64,000 nt of DNA from Cydia pomonella (Eukaryota; Arthropoda; Insecta; Lepidoptera; Tortricidae): assembly GCF_033807575.1 (NCBI RefSeq), contig NC_084711.1:9858001-9922000 (forward strand). The letters are read 5' to 3'. A model generated the notes under the pieces. It searched no databases, was not told the DNA's origin, and was given only the letters and a program-made list of their open reading frames with translations. This document shows positions 13,001-28,000 of the stretch, in pieces (positions within the stretch are counted from its first letter, which is position 1; each line of letters opens with the position of its first letter). Both the position numbers and the translations under genes were made by a program.

Positions 13001-16000
13001 GTTAGTCTAAGGGACGTGCTCACCATTTTAAATAAATAGAGCAGTCCACATCCTACGCTAAGGGCGGTACCTAGGTACTTGCTGATAAAAGTATAACATT
13101 ATGCATTCATTCGTTTCTATACTAATATGTTTAATAATTAAAATTTATCATCTAATTATATATATATATATTTACAAATAATACTTTAAAATTATTCTAC
13201 CAAAACCTAACTATATAAAAGCCAAAAAAAAATAGTAGGCGATGAGGAATATGATAGTGTAATTATATTTAAACTAGTCAATTTTATACTTTTAGCTCCC
13301 TCTGTATTTTTTAATCACTAAATAAAGGAGTAGGTAATTTGAATTTAACTACTGCAAAACTACTATCTACCTATTCACTACAACTTTTTATGAGTTTTGC
13401 CGATTTGCTGGTGACAACGCTACTTTTGTATAATTATTAAGTCTCCATGACACATGCTCTCATGTTTAAATTAGTTCTACCTTATAATTTAAAAACTGCG
13501 AATAATCGACGCTCTTACCTTACAAAGCATATATCAACAGGTGAATACGCCGCCATCGGCGTAGACGTTGACATGTACACGAAGGAGCGAGCCCGGCAGT
13601 ACCTCACGGGCCCCGTGAGCAACGAGCATCCACCTCTTCGCATATTTCGTTCCTTCCTCTCGGTGGCACCCAGCTCACCTTCGCCCGCCTACCCAAAATT
13701 CGCAGCCGAAGTTAACAGGAGACTTCAGATGCCACCGTTCAATTTTGCAAATCCACTGATGGGTTTCGGTGGTAAAGTCGTAAGTAATAACGATCATTAA
13801 AATACGTCCACTTACACTCCTTTGCTGCCTATCCCTATGCTCTCGAGGACCAAAATAAATTTAGTCTCTCTTTTGTTTACTGTATGAAATAAAACAACTA
13901 TCGCTACAAAGTAAATGCTTGCAATTCACAGGCACTTGTGACTTAAATTGGCGGTGATAATTATAAACATGCAATAAGGGGTTTCTTTATTCTTCTGAAA
14001 GTTGTATTTTCTGAACGCATCATATAGCAAGTAATTGCTACTTTACGGCACGTGTAAAACTTTATATTCTCCAAGATTGCTTGTAAAATGACAAGGTATA
14101 AACAAACAGACTGCTGCTGAATTACAAAACGAAACAATTAAGAATGAAGAAATTTTTAAAAATTGTCTCTTGGAGTTGCAAAATACAAAAGTGGACCACT
14201 ATAAAAGCAATAAACATTATTCATGTCTTCCTTGACAGACATACACTTCTAAAACTTTATTATTGAACCCGTTTGAAACGATCATGCAAAACAAGATCTC
14301 TCAATCGTATATTGCGTGATCGTAAAACCAACGCATATTGAGGGCACCGTTGTAAATCGTTATCTGAACATCGGTAAGGCGGTATTAGTACAGAATATCA
14401 TGTTAAACCTTCAATATAAATGCAAGAGAGACAACAATAAATTAGGTAACACCCCAATAACCTTGTACATAATGTGAAAACGAGGACATCATACAGCAAA
14501 TCAGTTGCTAACATCAATGTAACGACTACCCTTAAACTGCCTATATGAAGACCGGGGGATAAAATATTATCGTACAACTCGTAGATTTTAGGATGGGGAG
14601 AGTTGATCTAATGGGAGAAATCCAATTATATAGCTAGTACCTAAATAACAATAAATTAGAATTTATGTGGGACTAGCCTGTGAAGTGATTCCTAAAATAA
14701 CATTTTTTTATGGCCCGACCGCGGCAAATGACGCGTTACTAATAGTACGAGACGTTTGAAGATTCAGCTTGGATCAGAATCGCATATATATTTTCTGAAC
14801 ATTTAACATAATCTGCTAAAAGCTTATGAAGCCTCGAAAATATTCGAAGTTTCGTGAGATTTGTATATTTTTACAAATTCCTAAGGTTTAAATTCCTTTA
14901 CAGCTTAAATGCGTATTACTCGCCCCTGACCAAAAGCAAATACATGCATATTTCCAATTTTCTCACAAATGGCGGTGATTAAATAGGTGCTGCGTCTTGA
15001 AAGGGAGGGGTTTGTGTTAGAATATTTAAATTTCACTCCCGGAGATGCTTAAAATAATTGGGGTTTTTCTATTTTTATCAATTATTTATGATAATTGAAT
15101 AAACGTGTTTTTAAATAACGTATTTTAGTATCCACAATAAAATTCCGTAAAGTCGAAAAAAATGTTAGTAAACTGTCTACAGAGCAATGTGGTCCTTCGA
15201 ACCGGATTAAGAATGAGCATTAACTTAAGAATTTGGAGAAAATGAAATTTTAAGATATGTTCTAACCTAGCCGGTAAAAATTAACTAGAGCGTGTTTTGT
15301 AGATCCCAGAATACGCGGCTTGGCTGCACGACGCAGTATGGGTATACGCACGCGCACTGAAGGCAGCGTTACTTGCCGGCGAGGACATGCGTGACGGCCG
15401 TGCGCTCGCCAGGCGGATGCGGAATACTACCTACGAGAGCATCATGGGGTAAGTATGTGCAATATAGATCTCTGAATACATGCAGTGCTGCTCGTCGGCG
15501 AGTACGTGCATGAGAAAACACCACCTACGAGAGCATGATGGGGTAAACATGTGCAGTAAATCTCTGCGTACACGGTGTGTCCGCAAGACGTGGTGGGTAC
15601 GCACGTTCACCGGCGAGGATGAACGCGCGCTCACCAGATGCATGCGGAACACCAGCTAACATCATACGGTAAGGGGCAAGTAAAGAAGATCGAGCCCGTC
15701 TAGGAAATCGGCGGTCCTGGTCTGGGTTATAACCCCCTCCCTGACTATAAAGCTGGATCCGCCCTTGTGATGTAGTGTGGACGCGCGAGCAATAAAAGCA
15801 GCCATGGGTGCCTAGCCAACGTGCCAATCGTTTAGGGTCAATATAGCGAACGAAACGTAACTGTCTGTGTGGCACTAATATGGAAGACGAGTGCGACGAG
15901 AGCTTAAGAACTAATTTATGCGTATATAGTTTACCTATGTATAAAAAAGCCTTTATTGCTGTTCAACAATGACAACATTATTAGGGTTTTCTTTTCCGAC

Positions 16001-19000
16001 GATTGGGTTTTGTAACAACAGCTTGTCTTTCGACAAAGGCCTCCTCTAAAGTTTTCCATTTCTCCCTATCTCTTGCAAGTCTCATCCATCCTGGTAGACA
16101 GATACAACAGTTTACCTATATATACCTTTTTGAACCCCTGTAAACCACGTGTTTCTATCCACATTCGGATGAGAAATGCGTTTACGCCATTAGAAATGCA
16201 AGGAGGCAACACCATAATTGTTCAACAATCCTATTATGTATTCGATCTAGTTAAAAAATAGATAAAGTTAATTAAATATTTACGTGACCAGCGCGCATGA
16301 CTCGGTAGCGCATCAAGATACACCTCATTTGCCTTAACATGCGGCGTAAAGATGACAAACGGTGCTATTCATTATGTGCGTGCTGTATGAGTTAAGCACG
16401 TTTATGTTCACAAACAACTAATGCACTTGATCCTACCTACTCCCACGTCTGACGATACTAGCTTTTATAAGCTTAACTTTAATTAATTTGCCTCTATCTT
16501 TGGAGTATTTTCGCTTTTGTCTTTATCAAATTAATAATAAACTATCTAATTTATGTACATCTAGGTACTAAGTAAATGCTAAACAACAACAAAACACATG
16601 TATCTACTACTTGTGATTCAAATCGTGTGATATCCTTTTTGCGCGTCTGATTTATTTGAAAAGGATATCAAAACTGACTAAATACCTATCCCTGAGATGA
16701 TTAGAATAAGTTAAAAGGCGGCCAAGTGCGAGTCGGACTCGCCCATGAACGGTTCCGTACCATATATGACGTATTAAAAAAAAACTACTTACTAGATCTC
16801 GTTCAAACCAATTTTCGGTGGAAGTTTGCATGGCAATGTATATCATATATTTTTTTTAGATTTTTCATTTTGTTATTTTAGAAGTTACGGGGTGGGGGGG
16901 GGGACACATTTTACCACTTTAGAAGTGTCTCTCGCGCAAACTATTCAGTTTAGAAAAAAATGATATTAGAAACCTCAATATCATTTTTAAGGACCTATCC
17001 ATAGATACCCCACACGTATGGGTTTGATGATAAAAGATTTTTTGAGTTTCAGTTCTCAGTATGGGGAACCCCCAAAATTTATTGTTTTTTTTTCTATTTT
17101 TGTGTAAAAATCCTAATGCGGTTCATAGAATACATCTACTTACCAAGTTTGAACAGTATAGCTCTTATAGTTACGGAAAAAAGTGGCGGTGACATAATCG
17201 GACAGACAGACGGACATGACGAATCTATAAGGGTAATCTATATTTGTGCACAGCGCCATCTATCGGCAAATTGTCTTACTAATTTGCACCATGTAATGCA
17301 CGTATATTGGTTATTTGAGGACAATAAGTCTCTATGAAGTAAACCGATTCCAACCAAAAAAATGCTCTTCTATTTGAAGAATGGTGCCTTTAATGTAATC
17401 TCATAGAAATTCAAGTGTAAGAAACACACGTAAAGTTGGTTAAAATGCAAACTGAATTCGGAACGGTTTTTTATCAATTAAAAAAAAGTTCTCAAGATAG
17501 AGGTCTGATTATATTTTTTCTGTATATTAATATTATGTAAAAAAAATCATAATTTTTCTTCGGTAAAGTTCAGGGATAAAGGGGGGGAGCGATGTGACAG
17601 ACAGACATAAAGACGGACCGACTGACGGAGTCGATCCATAAGGGTTCCTTTTGTACCTTTTCAGTACGGAACCCTACGCCATTGTAATTAGGATTTTTAT
17701 TTATACCTACCTACTGTTTTATCATCCCCACTGTATTTTTTCTCTTTAGGGTTGCAAATAACACTTAGTTCATCTGTAGTATACTTTCTTGGAATGGAAT
17801 ATTCTTGCTTATTAACCCAGGCGATAGCGGCGAAGGACAATGTTTATTTTATACAAACAATGTCAGTGTCTTTCGATTTTACAGTATCGTGAAAGCCAAG
17901 TCATGTATTTATAGCTTATACTTGCAATATCAACGCTAACAACTGGGTACTCCATAGAAAAGTAGTAGGTATTTTATATAGACATAATGCACTTAGTAGT
18001 CTTAGCACTTAGAGAGAAGCAGCTTTCAGATTTAAAGTCTGCTACAAATAATCTGTTAAAGGTTTTTTTTTTTTTAAACTGAAGTTACACATTCTCCAAG
18101 TTACATTTGAACGTTTACATAACTGATACGAAATTTAAACGCTTTCGTTGACATTTTTTTAAGTATGTTGCACCTATTATATTGAATTGATTTTTCGCAT
18201 GGTAGTAGCTAATACTATTTGCAGTTTATGTGATTTTTTCCATAGGTGTACCTTTACAAATACTAGTTGAAAAGCGCTGTCAAAAAATCTCTAACATTTT
18301 AATCATTATTTTTTCAGGGAAATAAATATTTAAAAAATCTGAGTTATACTCCTACTCATTCTTTGTAGCTATAATTTGGTTTGATTGCTCTACATTATAT
18401 AGTTCAGGAGAAAAACGACTTTGAAAAATGTGTCCATAAAATGACGATTTTGACATTATCTCGGTGACGGTTCAAGATAGGGGGCTGGAAGATAAGGTGT
18501 TTCTGTATAATAAGATAGCCAATAAATTACATTATAAAAATCCGATATACGTCACAGGGGCCACTTCTCCTTCCTTAGCCTGCTAGGCCCTTTCTCTTAA
18601 ACCGCACAGTATGCGGTGATAGAAAGTGGCATCATGTCAAACAATTCTTCAGAGCACAGCTCGCTGTACAAGCACAAGGAGGCAAAGTCTCTCCTTAGAC
18701 TTAAGGTTTCAATACCGCTTGTCAGTTTAGGATCGTTCAAGGTTCATGCAGCGCGCCTTTGGTTGGTCGAAGGGTTCAAGCTAGCATCCAGGTATTCCAG
18801 GTACTCCTACCCAAAGGTGACAGCAGTACTCCATATGGGGTCTGGCTTGCGATTTATATAGCAGCAGTCTTTGCCTCGGAGTAAAGTATCGCTTCGCTTT
18901 ATTGAGCACACCAAGTGAATTTATATGTAAACTTGCAAATTTAAAAAAACAAAACATGAAAGAAATCAAGTAGATTTTAAGTTAAAGCTTAAAAATACTG

Positions 19001-22000
19001 CTGGTAGGATATGGAGATACTTAATTTGACCTATGTGTTATCCAAGCCTAAACAAGCAAGACAATGTTCCCTGCTTTTATATAACGTCAATTTCCTTGAT
19101 CAATGTTGTTGAGTTTTATAATGATTGATGACCCATTATATGTATTTATTCCGAAATGTTTCAATGGAGAAGGCCGATAAAAGTTAATCGTAGATGGCGT
19201 TCCCGAAAATGGTACCTAAATAGGGTTCCGTAGTCAACTAGGAACCCTTATATTTTCGCCATGTCCGTCTGTCTGTCTGTGCGAGGCTTTGCTGCGTGAT
19301 CGTTAATGCTAAAAAGCTGCAATTTGACGTGGATATATAAATCAATAAATCCGACAAAATAGTAAAATCTAAAAAAAAAACGCTTCTACCCTATGGTGTG
19401 GGGTGTCGTTAGATAGATCTTTAAGAGCCCGGTAACGATTTTAGAGCAAAAATTTTAAATTGATAGATTTAGTCGTTGAAATTGTACACCTTTTTGTTAC
19501 GTAGTATCTAAATAACAAGTATTGGTTTCTATTAGCACGTTTTTTCATCTTGCCTTTTTATAATGAGGTCGCAAGCGAGCGTCCCCGGTAATAGGCAACG
19601 AGAAGGGTTAGTTTTTAAAAATTCATCAAAAAATTATGGTAGTAAATTATACAAAATGATGTATAAGAACAGTTTCAGCAAATGTTGTAGATTGTTGAAG
19701 TATCAAAATTACGTTGAAAGTAAGTCAATTTTCAGAGAAATTGTCACTTGTTTTGAAGTAATTTCTGGAGAAAATTGATTTCGTCTAACTTTCATTTACA
19801 CCACTTCAAATTTATAATAACAAAAATGTAGTTTATTAAAGTTGAAGTACAGGATATGTATAATACAAAATTATCATATTTAGCAGTCCAAACTTTATGA
19901 AATTTACAAATAAGATCGACAAAATCACTGCTTTACGCGCGTTTACCTAAACGTCCATCAGAAAAAAAATTATTACTAATAATGGAGTCTGTTTTAAAAA
20001 AAAATATTATAATGAAAGATAACAAGACGTGCTAATAGAAACCAGTACTTGTTATTTTTAGTAGTTAACAAAAGGTGTACAATTTCATGCGCTAAATCTA
20101 TCAATTTGACATTTTTGCGACTAAAATCGATAACGGCCTCTTAAATACGAATAGGGGCTCCACTAGACTCAAATCGTGATATGGACCGTGATTAACCTTT
20201 GTATTGTTTGTTTTGTGTTAGTCTAGTGATACTAACCGTGAATCATATCATCAATCATATAACCGAATAGGGGTTTTCACAAACATTTTGTTATAAAGTA
20301 AATATTTTCAGACATAACCATTTCGAAAGAAAAAAATGTCCCCTGCACATGACACCATGGGTCCAAAAAATATGAAAAAAATAGTGAAAATAGGGCTTAA
20401 TAAAGACATTTAATGAAAACTGTAGCGGACATGATCAGCAAGCCGTTTTTGAGTTATCGCAAAAAATCTTTCCTTCATAGCAAAAAGACGCGTATATGCA
20501 ACTAATACAAAGCGCTGTGAAGGACTTACTCCCTTTTTCTTGTTATGTACCATCAGCCGCAAAAGTGCATGACGACATTCGCAGCTCACTGTACATGACA
20601 CTTATTAAATAAAACCCGTTCAAGGTCTATTGTGACGGACAGGTAACTACGGAAGCCTACACTGAGCATAGCCCGACATGCTCTTAGCCGGTTTTTTTTA
20701 TATATAATTCTACAGCCAAATCTAGAAAAGGCGTAGTTATGTTGTCATTGCCATCAGACAACTTTTATGGACAGTTGTGTCCTCCGAGACGGGTTTTATA
20801 CAGAGTTTTATTGAGTTGAGATGAGAGCCGCATTGGAGAGACGGGATTCTAAAATCCTACGTACGTATATCTATGTGAGATAGTGCCATTTAAAGTAGCA
20901 TCACACCTTGGTTACGATATACATATAGGGATTAAAGGGTAATTCATGAGACGTGAGCAGGACTAAGCCTACACAATCAGTAAATCTTAATTAATCGTTC
21001 ACCATCATATATTACTAATAAATCACGCTTTATTGGATTATTTAACTTTTTGGTAAGGACATATTTGATTTTCACAATCATGGATACCCTACAACACTTA
21101 ATTAACAAAGATAAAATCTCTTTAACCGTTATGACAGTACTTTGATTGTGAAGAAAATAAAAAGTCATACGAGTGAGATACGATTTTTCAAAAGTTATCA
21201 GGTTCCGATACATTCAATTTGTCACTTGTTATGGATAAAACAAAGAGTATGACTATGGAAGGTGGAGGCAAGGAAAGAAATCTCCATATACCAAAAAGTG
21301 TCATCAAAAAAACTTAAATAGGTGGCGCTAGAATACCTAGAGTACTTGAACAAAAAAATCCAATTATAGACAGCGCACTTCACTCCGTCAATAACGCCTA
21401 GGTTCTTAGCTACTCTAGCGCTACTCTGGAGAGATTTGGAACTATTATTTATAGCTGACAGCTGGACACTTTTGCAACAGTTCTACCATAAGAGATTTCT
21501 CTCCTCTTAAATCCACACTCCATAAGTGTGACCATAAATGTCGTAAAAAAACTATTTTCTGAACAGTAGAAAATAAATTATCGTTAATCTCACAAATACT
21601 GCTGCAAAACAATTGCTTATAATTTACTGAATGCGCAGGCGTGATTCTGCTCACGTCTCCTGAATCAACCAGTATTTAGTGATTTTTTAGCTGGTACTAT
21701 TTGATTTTGACTGTGCCTACCTGTAATAATTTTCATTACTTATTCATTTAATTTTACTTACTTTTTTTGACAGGTATTCTATTCACATGGACGAAAGTGG
21801 CGATGCTGAAGGAAATTACACATTGCTGTCTATCGACCCGTCAGAACCGCCTGGCTTGTACCCACTTGCTGTGCTGCACAAATCTGCGCCGGTAACTAGC
21901 TGCATGTATTTTTTTTTAATGTTAATCGATTCTACGTCCCGTGAGATTCAAATGCTTCTTATAAACCTGCTATCTATTGTACCCCAGAAACTTCCAAATA

Positions 22001-25000
22001 TAGTAAATGAAGCGCGCGCATCGCGAGTCTAAATGCCCCACACAAAAAGCGTGCGCCCTGTGACGTCACATCACACGACTGCGCCAAAATGTATGCGGAA
22101 GTCTTATGAAAAATAACGGTATATAAACGAGTAATTCGCTTAGAAAAATAAAATGAAAAATTAGAAATACCGGGACATGCTCCTAGCCCTAGCCATGTTG
22201 AATATAAAAACTTCGCTTCGCTTCGCTCGCTCGTTCGATGAACTTGTGAGTTTGAAATCGCATTGTGCATTGTGATTGTTTGAGTCATTTTTGCAGTTTT
22301 GAATTTGTAACCTTCTTTTTCTCAAACTTGCAATGAAATGTTGACATTACTTCAAATTAAGTCCGGAAATACTACGTATTCGGTGCGGCTTAGGTCTGTA
22401 AAGCAACCTTCTTTTGTTTTTAAACGTCAAATTGTGACACAACGTCTTGGCACTCAACCATCAAATACGTAGTAGTAGATTTGCTAGTAGTAGATTTGCT
22501 TTTAAGTTGTGTAAACCTATGGATAAAACAAATTGACTACATTTTTTTTTAATTTCATTGCAATTTTGAGAAAAGCAATATGTTTGCAAGCAGGTTGGAT
22601 GGTGCGTATCTGAACCACTGCAGTGCGCTCCATGTATAGGGCAATATGTAATGTATACTAACACTTGATGTAAGATAAGTAGGTACTAACATTGACATGT
22701 AATTTTGGCAATTTGTTATATCTAATTTTAATGTAATCATAATGTTGATAATTTTTATTAATTAACTAATTTATTTATTTATTTTGTTGTAATGTATTAT
22801 GTTGTTTGTTGTATGATCCCAGATGGTCGAAATAAATGATAATTTAATTTAATATACAAATCACGGCCACAAATGGGGTTGCCGGCCGCGTATCCCTATC
22901 CGCAACCCTTCGTTTCCGGCCTCTATAGTAGGTAATGTACTATTATTCCATTAGTATTAAAAATTCGATTAGTCCTTTTCCATTTGTCCTTTTGTCATCG
23001 GGACTCAACTCAACTCAAAAGTCATCGGGACTTAGAAGCAGAGGTATTGTAATGTGAAGTTTTTTTACTTCATCTATTAAATTAAGAAAGAAGTGGCAAA
23101 GTTATCGTATTTAAAAGTTTGAAACAAAATGTTTTGGTGTCTTTTTTCTCCAAAGCAAATTTATTCTCGTCCTAGGTTTAATCACTTGAAGCCTTCGCTA
23201 CACTCAGGATTCTGCGTTTCGCTCTAGATTCAAAATGCACCGCTGTTGCCATAAATCAATTTGCTCCCACGAGTGACACAATCTTCTATTCCAGTCCATT
23301 GAATCGAACCAATTTGGACCGGACAATCCGATTCTGCACAATATCTCCCTGTTTACTCCTTGTTTATTTCATGTTTCCTTCGTCAATCCATTATCTAATT
23401 AGAAGCCGGCGCCACACTATTGTACCTATATTGTAGCATGAGTACCTACTTCTACTATTTTTTTTCTTCATTTTGATTAATGACATCCCATTTCATTTAT
23501 CTTATGTAATTCGTGGAAATCGTAAAATTATTTACTAAAGACTTCTTTCATTCGCATTTTTTATGTTCCTTTTGAATTTAACTTTTGACCGTGTTCAGAA
23601 ACAGTTCTAAACTGGGACTTGGAATGTAATTAATGGAAGAAAAGAATGGGAAACTTGGCTTTGAGAAAAAAATACTAAAGTTAGAATAAAATAATTCCTA
23701 GAGCTGTGAAATCCGAGTATCATCTAAGAGCGCGCATTATTATCATACATTTGCGTTTTATATTGAATCACTGGAACATAATGCGCCATAAACATTTATC
23801 TTCTGCACCAAATGATGCTCATAAGTGAGCAATAATATTTTCGATGTTTCCAGAGGCTATTTTATTCAGGCAGCGGCAAGAAAATATAACTTTTTCCTTC
23901 TAACTAAACATACCGTCTCTTCTATACGCAGTTTTCTAGTTTCAAACAGCGTCACATATTGTATTTATGAGATAGAGTACTTATAAACACCATTTACATA
24001 ATATTCCAAAATTTTGCGATCTGGGCGACGGCCAAATACCAAATGGGCTTATTTACAAAGTACCTAACTGTATTTCGGACGCATAAGTGCATAAATAGTT
24101 TGTAGTTGTACGCACAGAATTCCACAATCAGCACACGTTCGCATAGCGAATCGGGACGTGGTTTGAATACGCGGACTTAACGGTTCTGCCAGAAAGTTTC
24201 TTCAGATCTTGGCGCCAGAGATGCACTTTAGTGCCAACTAACATTTTGAATTAAACTCTTCGTCGTTACTTCTTAACATGCAATTAAAATATTTCAACTT
24301 TTACTTTAAATGTTACCCACTTTCTTCTTGATCTATAATTTAATGACTTTTTACGACCGTTCGTTATATTGTACGAGGGAGACTGTTTCCTAAATTATAT
24401 TTTAGGTAATGGTCAATAAGGCACTACCAATCTTCAAATTACCTTTTGTTTGTAAAGAACTCATAAACATGTGAAATCGCCTCCTTCTTACTGTTATCTC
24501 TTAGCTTACTTAATCTTACTGTCAACGAGCGGTAATTAAATCATTACGAGAATGATTACATGTATGTGACGCCCACTAAAAAGTGACGCGACATCTGTTA
24601 GTTCGAGTATACCGTAAAATAATCCCATCATTACACGTTTTTTGTACAGGAGGTGAGATTTTTACGTCCCATGAGTTGGCCTGGCGGTCACACGCCGCTT
24701 TCTGAGCCTCCTTGCGGGTTCCGTGATGAAAAATGCTCTAGTAAGTACAATAACGTAGTCTCCTCAACGACATGTAAAATTTAGATACCTTTTCCTTATT
24801 CATTACATTACAGTACAATTGGCTGTAAAATTTCACGATTCCTACCAACTTCGTACCTATTATGTTTTACTTGTATGAGGCAATCATGATATAAGAGAGG
24901 CTTTACTTTTAGGTATATAAAATTATTATCGTTTTTAACGAATAAATAGCAGCCTCTCAATAACCGATTACTTCCAACTGATGTAGGTACACGATTTTTA

Positions 25001-28000
25001 CGTTAGCCCTAATGTCGAAATTGTGTAAGCGGCTAAAAGAATCAGCAAGTGGGCCGGAATAGTTCTAATGGACGACGATGGCAGCGGTCGTTGCCATTTT
25101 GTTTGCGGAAAAAACTAATAGGTTTTGGTGGTTGGAGCCGGCATTAAGAGCAAGAGGTTGGGAGCTGTGTAGCCGTCGTATAGTCGTCGTAAAAGCGTCG
25201 TAACGGCGGTGACAGCGAGTGGAAAGCCATCGCTGGCACGCGACTCCCGCTGGGCGGCCGCGACCGCGTCCGTCTAAATGGCTCTAGGTACAGTTCGAAC
25301 TACGTACCTCTAGGTACTATAGATTACTAGCTTAGTCATTACCTTTTATCTTATAGTCATAGTTAAGTAAAGTGTAGTTGAGTTGAACTAAGTTGAACTT
25401 TTAACAACTGTTAAATATGTATATGTACTTCTATTTTTGGTTTCTTATTTTCGCGCATATTTTCCTTCCAAACACACTCAGAAAATTAATATCATTTTAA
25501 AAATTTTATGTAGGAATATGTAATTCTATTAACAAATGCTACTGGACAGGGTCCTGTAGGTAAATAATTTAAACATACATATATTTCACAATTCATACCA
25601 ATATTTTAAAATTAATTGTTGTTCAACTTGTAGATACATAGCTACCAAAGCACCTTTACTTCACTATCCATGAACGAAATACACACTCTGTCCTATAAAA
25701 AGTTTTTACGCTCATAATAAAAAGTCGGCCGGGCATCGCCAGCAAGACGTGATTTAATTATTCCGCGCTACGATAACGCGTCCCTATGTTCCCATGGACT
25801 CAAAGACAGATTTCCCGGTTTCGGTGCTTTGCTCCCGCTTTTCCATTTTAATGGCCCAAGTCGCCCTTAGTCTACTTTATATCAACTTGCGGATTCTGCT
25901 ACAAATTGAATCGAAACGCTTTATAAAGCTCGCGCTAAACGTTTGCCCGGATAGAGGACCCCGTGAAGGAACTTGTTAAAAAAATCTGTCGCGTTTGTTA
26001 GAGACATCTTTTATTCATGTTCAATAAATCTCTGTCATTTTACTTCGTGTAATGTTGCGACAGTTCCTGCCATTCCCATGTTCGCGGATTAAAAATTAAT
26101 GATACTTTTACTTGCAAGTTCCTACGCGTGCGGATTTTCTGAATACTTATAAGCTACTTTAGTACAGTCAAAAGTGTTACATTGATGATAAGTGATATCG
26201 TTATAAGTAATGTAGGCTGGCACACTAAACTTTTGTGCGTGAACATTTCATATACGAGCACCTATCTTCCTCGCTCGGAAACTTTCGTAAATATGAGGGT
26301 AGATGCGATAAAGTCAAACAATACAGATACATAGGTACATATGCCTGCGAGTTGTTTCGAGTTTCAACCGCATTAAATTTCCCGAGTTATCGGCGTATAG
26401 TAATTGTTTTTCAGTTCTTAGTAGGTACGTAAATTCCTGAGGTAAGCTCGCTGCTTACGAGTTGATAAGGTAGAAAGGGAGAGAAAGAAATGGGTACCAC
26501 AGTACAGTCGCCGTCAGATTGTCATATAAATCGAGCGGCCGAGTGTTCAGATATTTGTGACCGCCTTGGTTGTTCCGATCTTCCGATATATCTGATGTTG
26601 GCTGTACAAAGACTGAGCGGTGACCCATGTTTCATTTAGGGATTTGCGTTTGATTTTCCAATTTCGAATGCAACGGCTGCTCGTCCTTAGGTGTGTACTG
26701 ACCTATCGTGTATCGTCAGATCGTCACTTCTTTTTTTTTGTAGATGGTCTTGCGGATGCCAAGCCAAGATGACAATCGTAAATCGCCAAACGCCAAACGG
26801 AACAATTTGTACGGTACTAAAGTACGACTCTCACCGAACGGGCGGAGTCAGCGCGCATTTCATAGACCGCGGGCCAGGAACATATTTCGTCAGTCATCGC
26901 CTCCCGGCTGATACTTTGTCAGATGATAGTTTAGATGCTGTTTTAAAGTTAAAAAAAAAACGTCAGCCGGTTCTATCGCAGTGGAATAACTGTCAGAGTA
27001 AAATGAACACGTAAAAAATATGAGCCTTACCACTTTATGTGCGGCAAAGTTATGCATAATGTGTAAATTGCGTATCCGTTGATAGCTTTTCAGGCGTTTA
27101 CTCCTGATGAAATGCTACATGCAAAGTTTCATGATTTGTTATATCATAAAAGGTATAGCGCACGTATAGCGCTTATTTTTTACATGTTCATGCGACCAGC
27201 TGATGTTCTTACCACCGCGATATAACCGGCTGACGATTTTTTAAGTAACAACAGCATCTGAACTATCATTTGACAAAATATCAAACGGGAGGCGATGACA
27301 TTTTTATTTTTTACGTGTTTCGGTGGCTGCCATTCCTCAACCCACCAACGGAGCGGCAGCTGACGTCCACGAGGGATCATCATACCTAGCCGTTAACCAC
27401 TACATGAGTTTTCAGTCGAACGGCGATTGGTCATGAAAATTGTTCCTGGCTCGCGGTCTATCACATTTGTACGGTCGCAAGCCGGTCGGCTCCTCGCGGA
27501 AGCTCCTGTCGGATTTCATGGCTTCTGTCATACATAATGTATAGGCACCTCGAAAATGCGCTCCGGCGCGGCCCAACTCCGGCCGGTCGTTGGGAATCGT
27601 ACAAAACTCTCTTGCCCTCATCAGGTCACGTGGGCGCCTGGACCCTCGGCGCAGCAGGCGGCGCCCTAGCCCTGCTGGCGCTAGCAGCGTTAGCGCTGTA
27701 CCGCGGCTGGCGTTACGAGCAAGAGCTGGACTCGCTGCTGTGGAAAATCGACTTCAGGGACCTCCATTTGCCCGACAAGGAACAGCGCGCCAACAAACTG
27801 AGTAGGTAAAACGAATTTGTAAGTGTTGTTTGCATGCGTTTTATTTCTAGTTTTAATTGTTTTCCCTCTGTGTCAGTTTAGCAATTATTTTTATTTGTAG
27901 TCCAATCTTACCGACAGCTTGATCTAAATGAGTCAAGAACATATTTTACAAGCTTTTATTACATGCTTTTATTTACTTTCACCTGACCGTTGTCTGTTTG

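Noticed and set aside
25060..25275. GC-rich island in a gene 1 intron, considered as an exon
   Set aside because: No acceptor and donor pair gives an open frame in the required phase. The phases of exons h and i already match without it.
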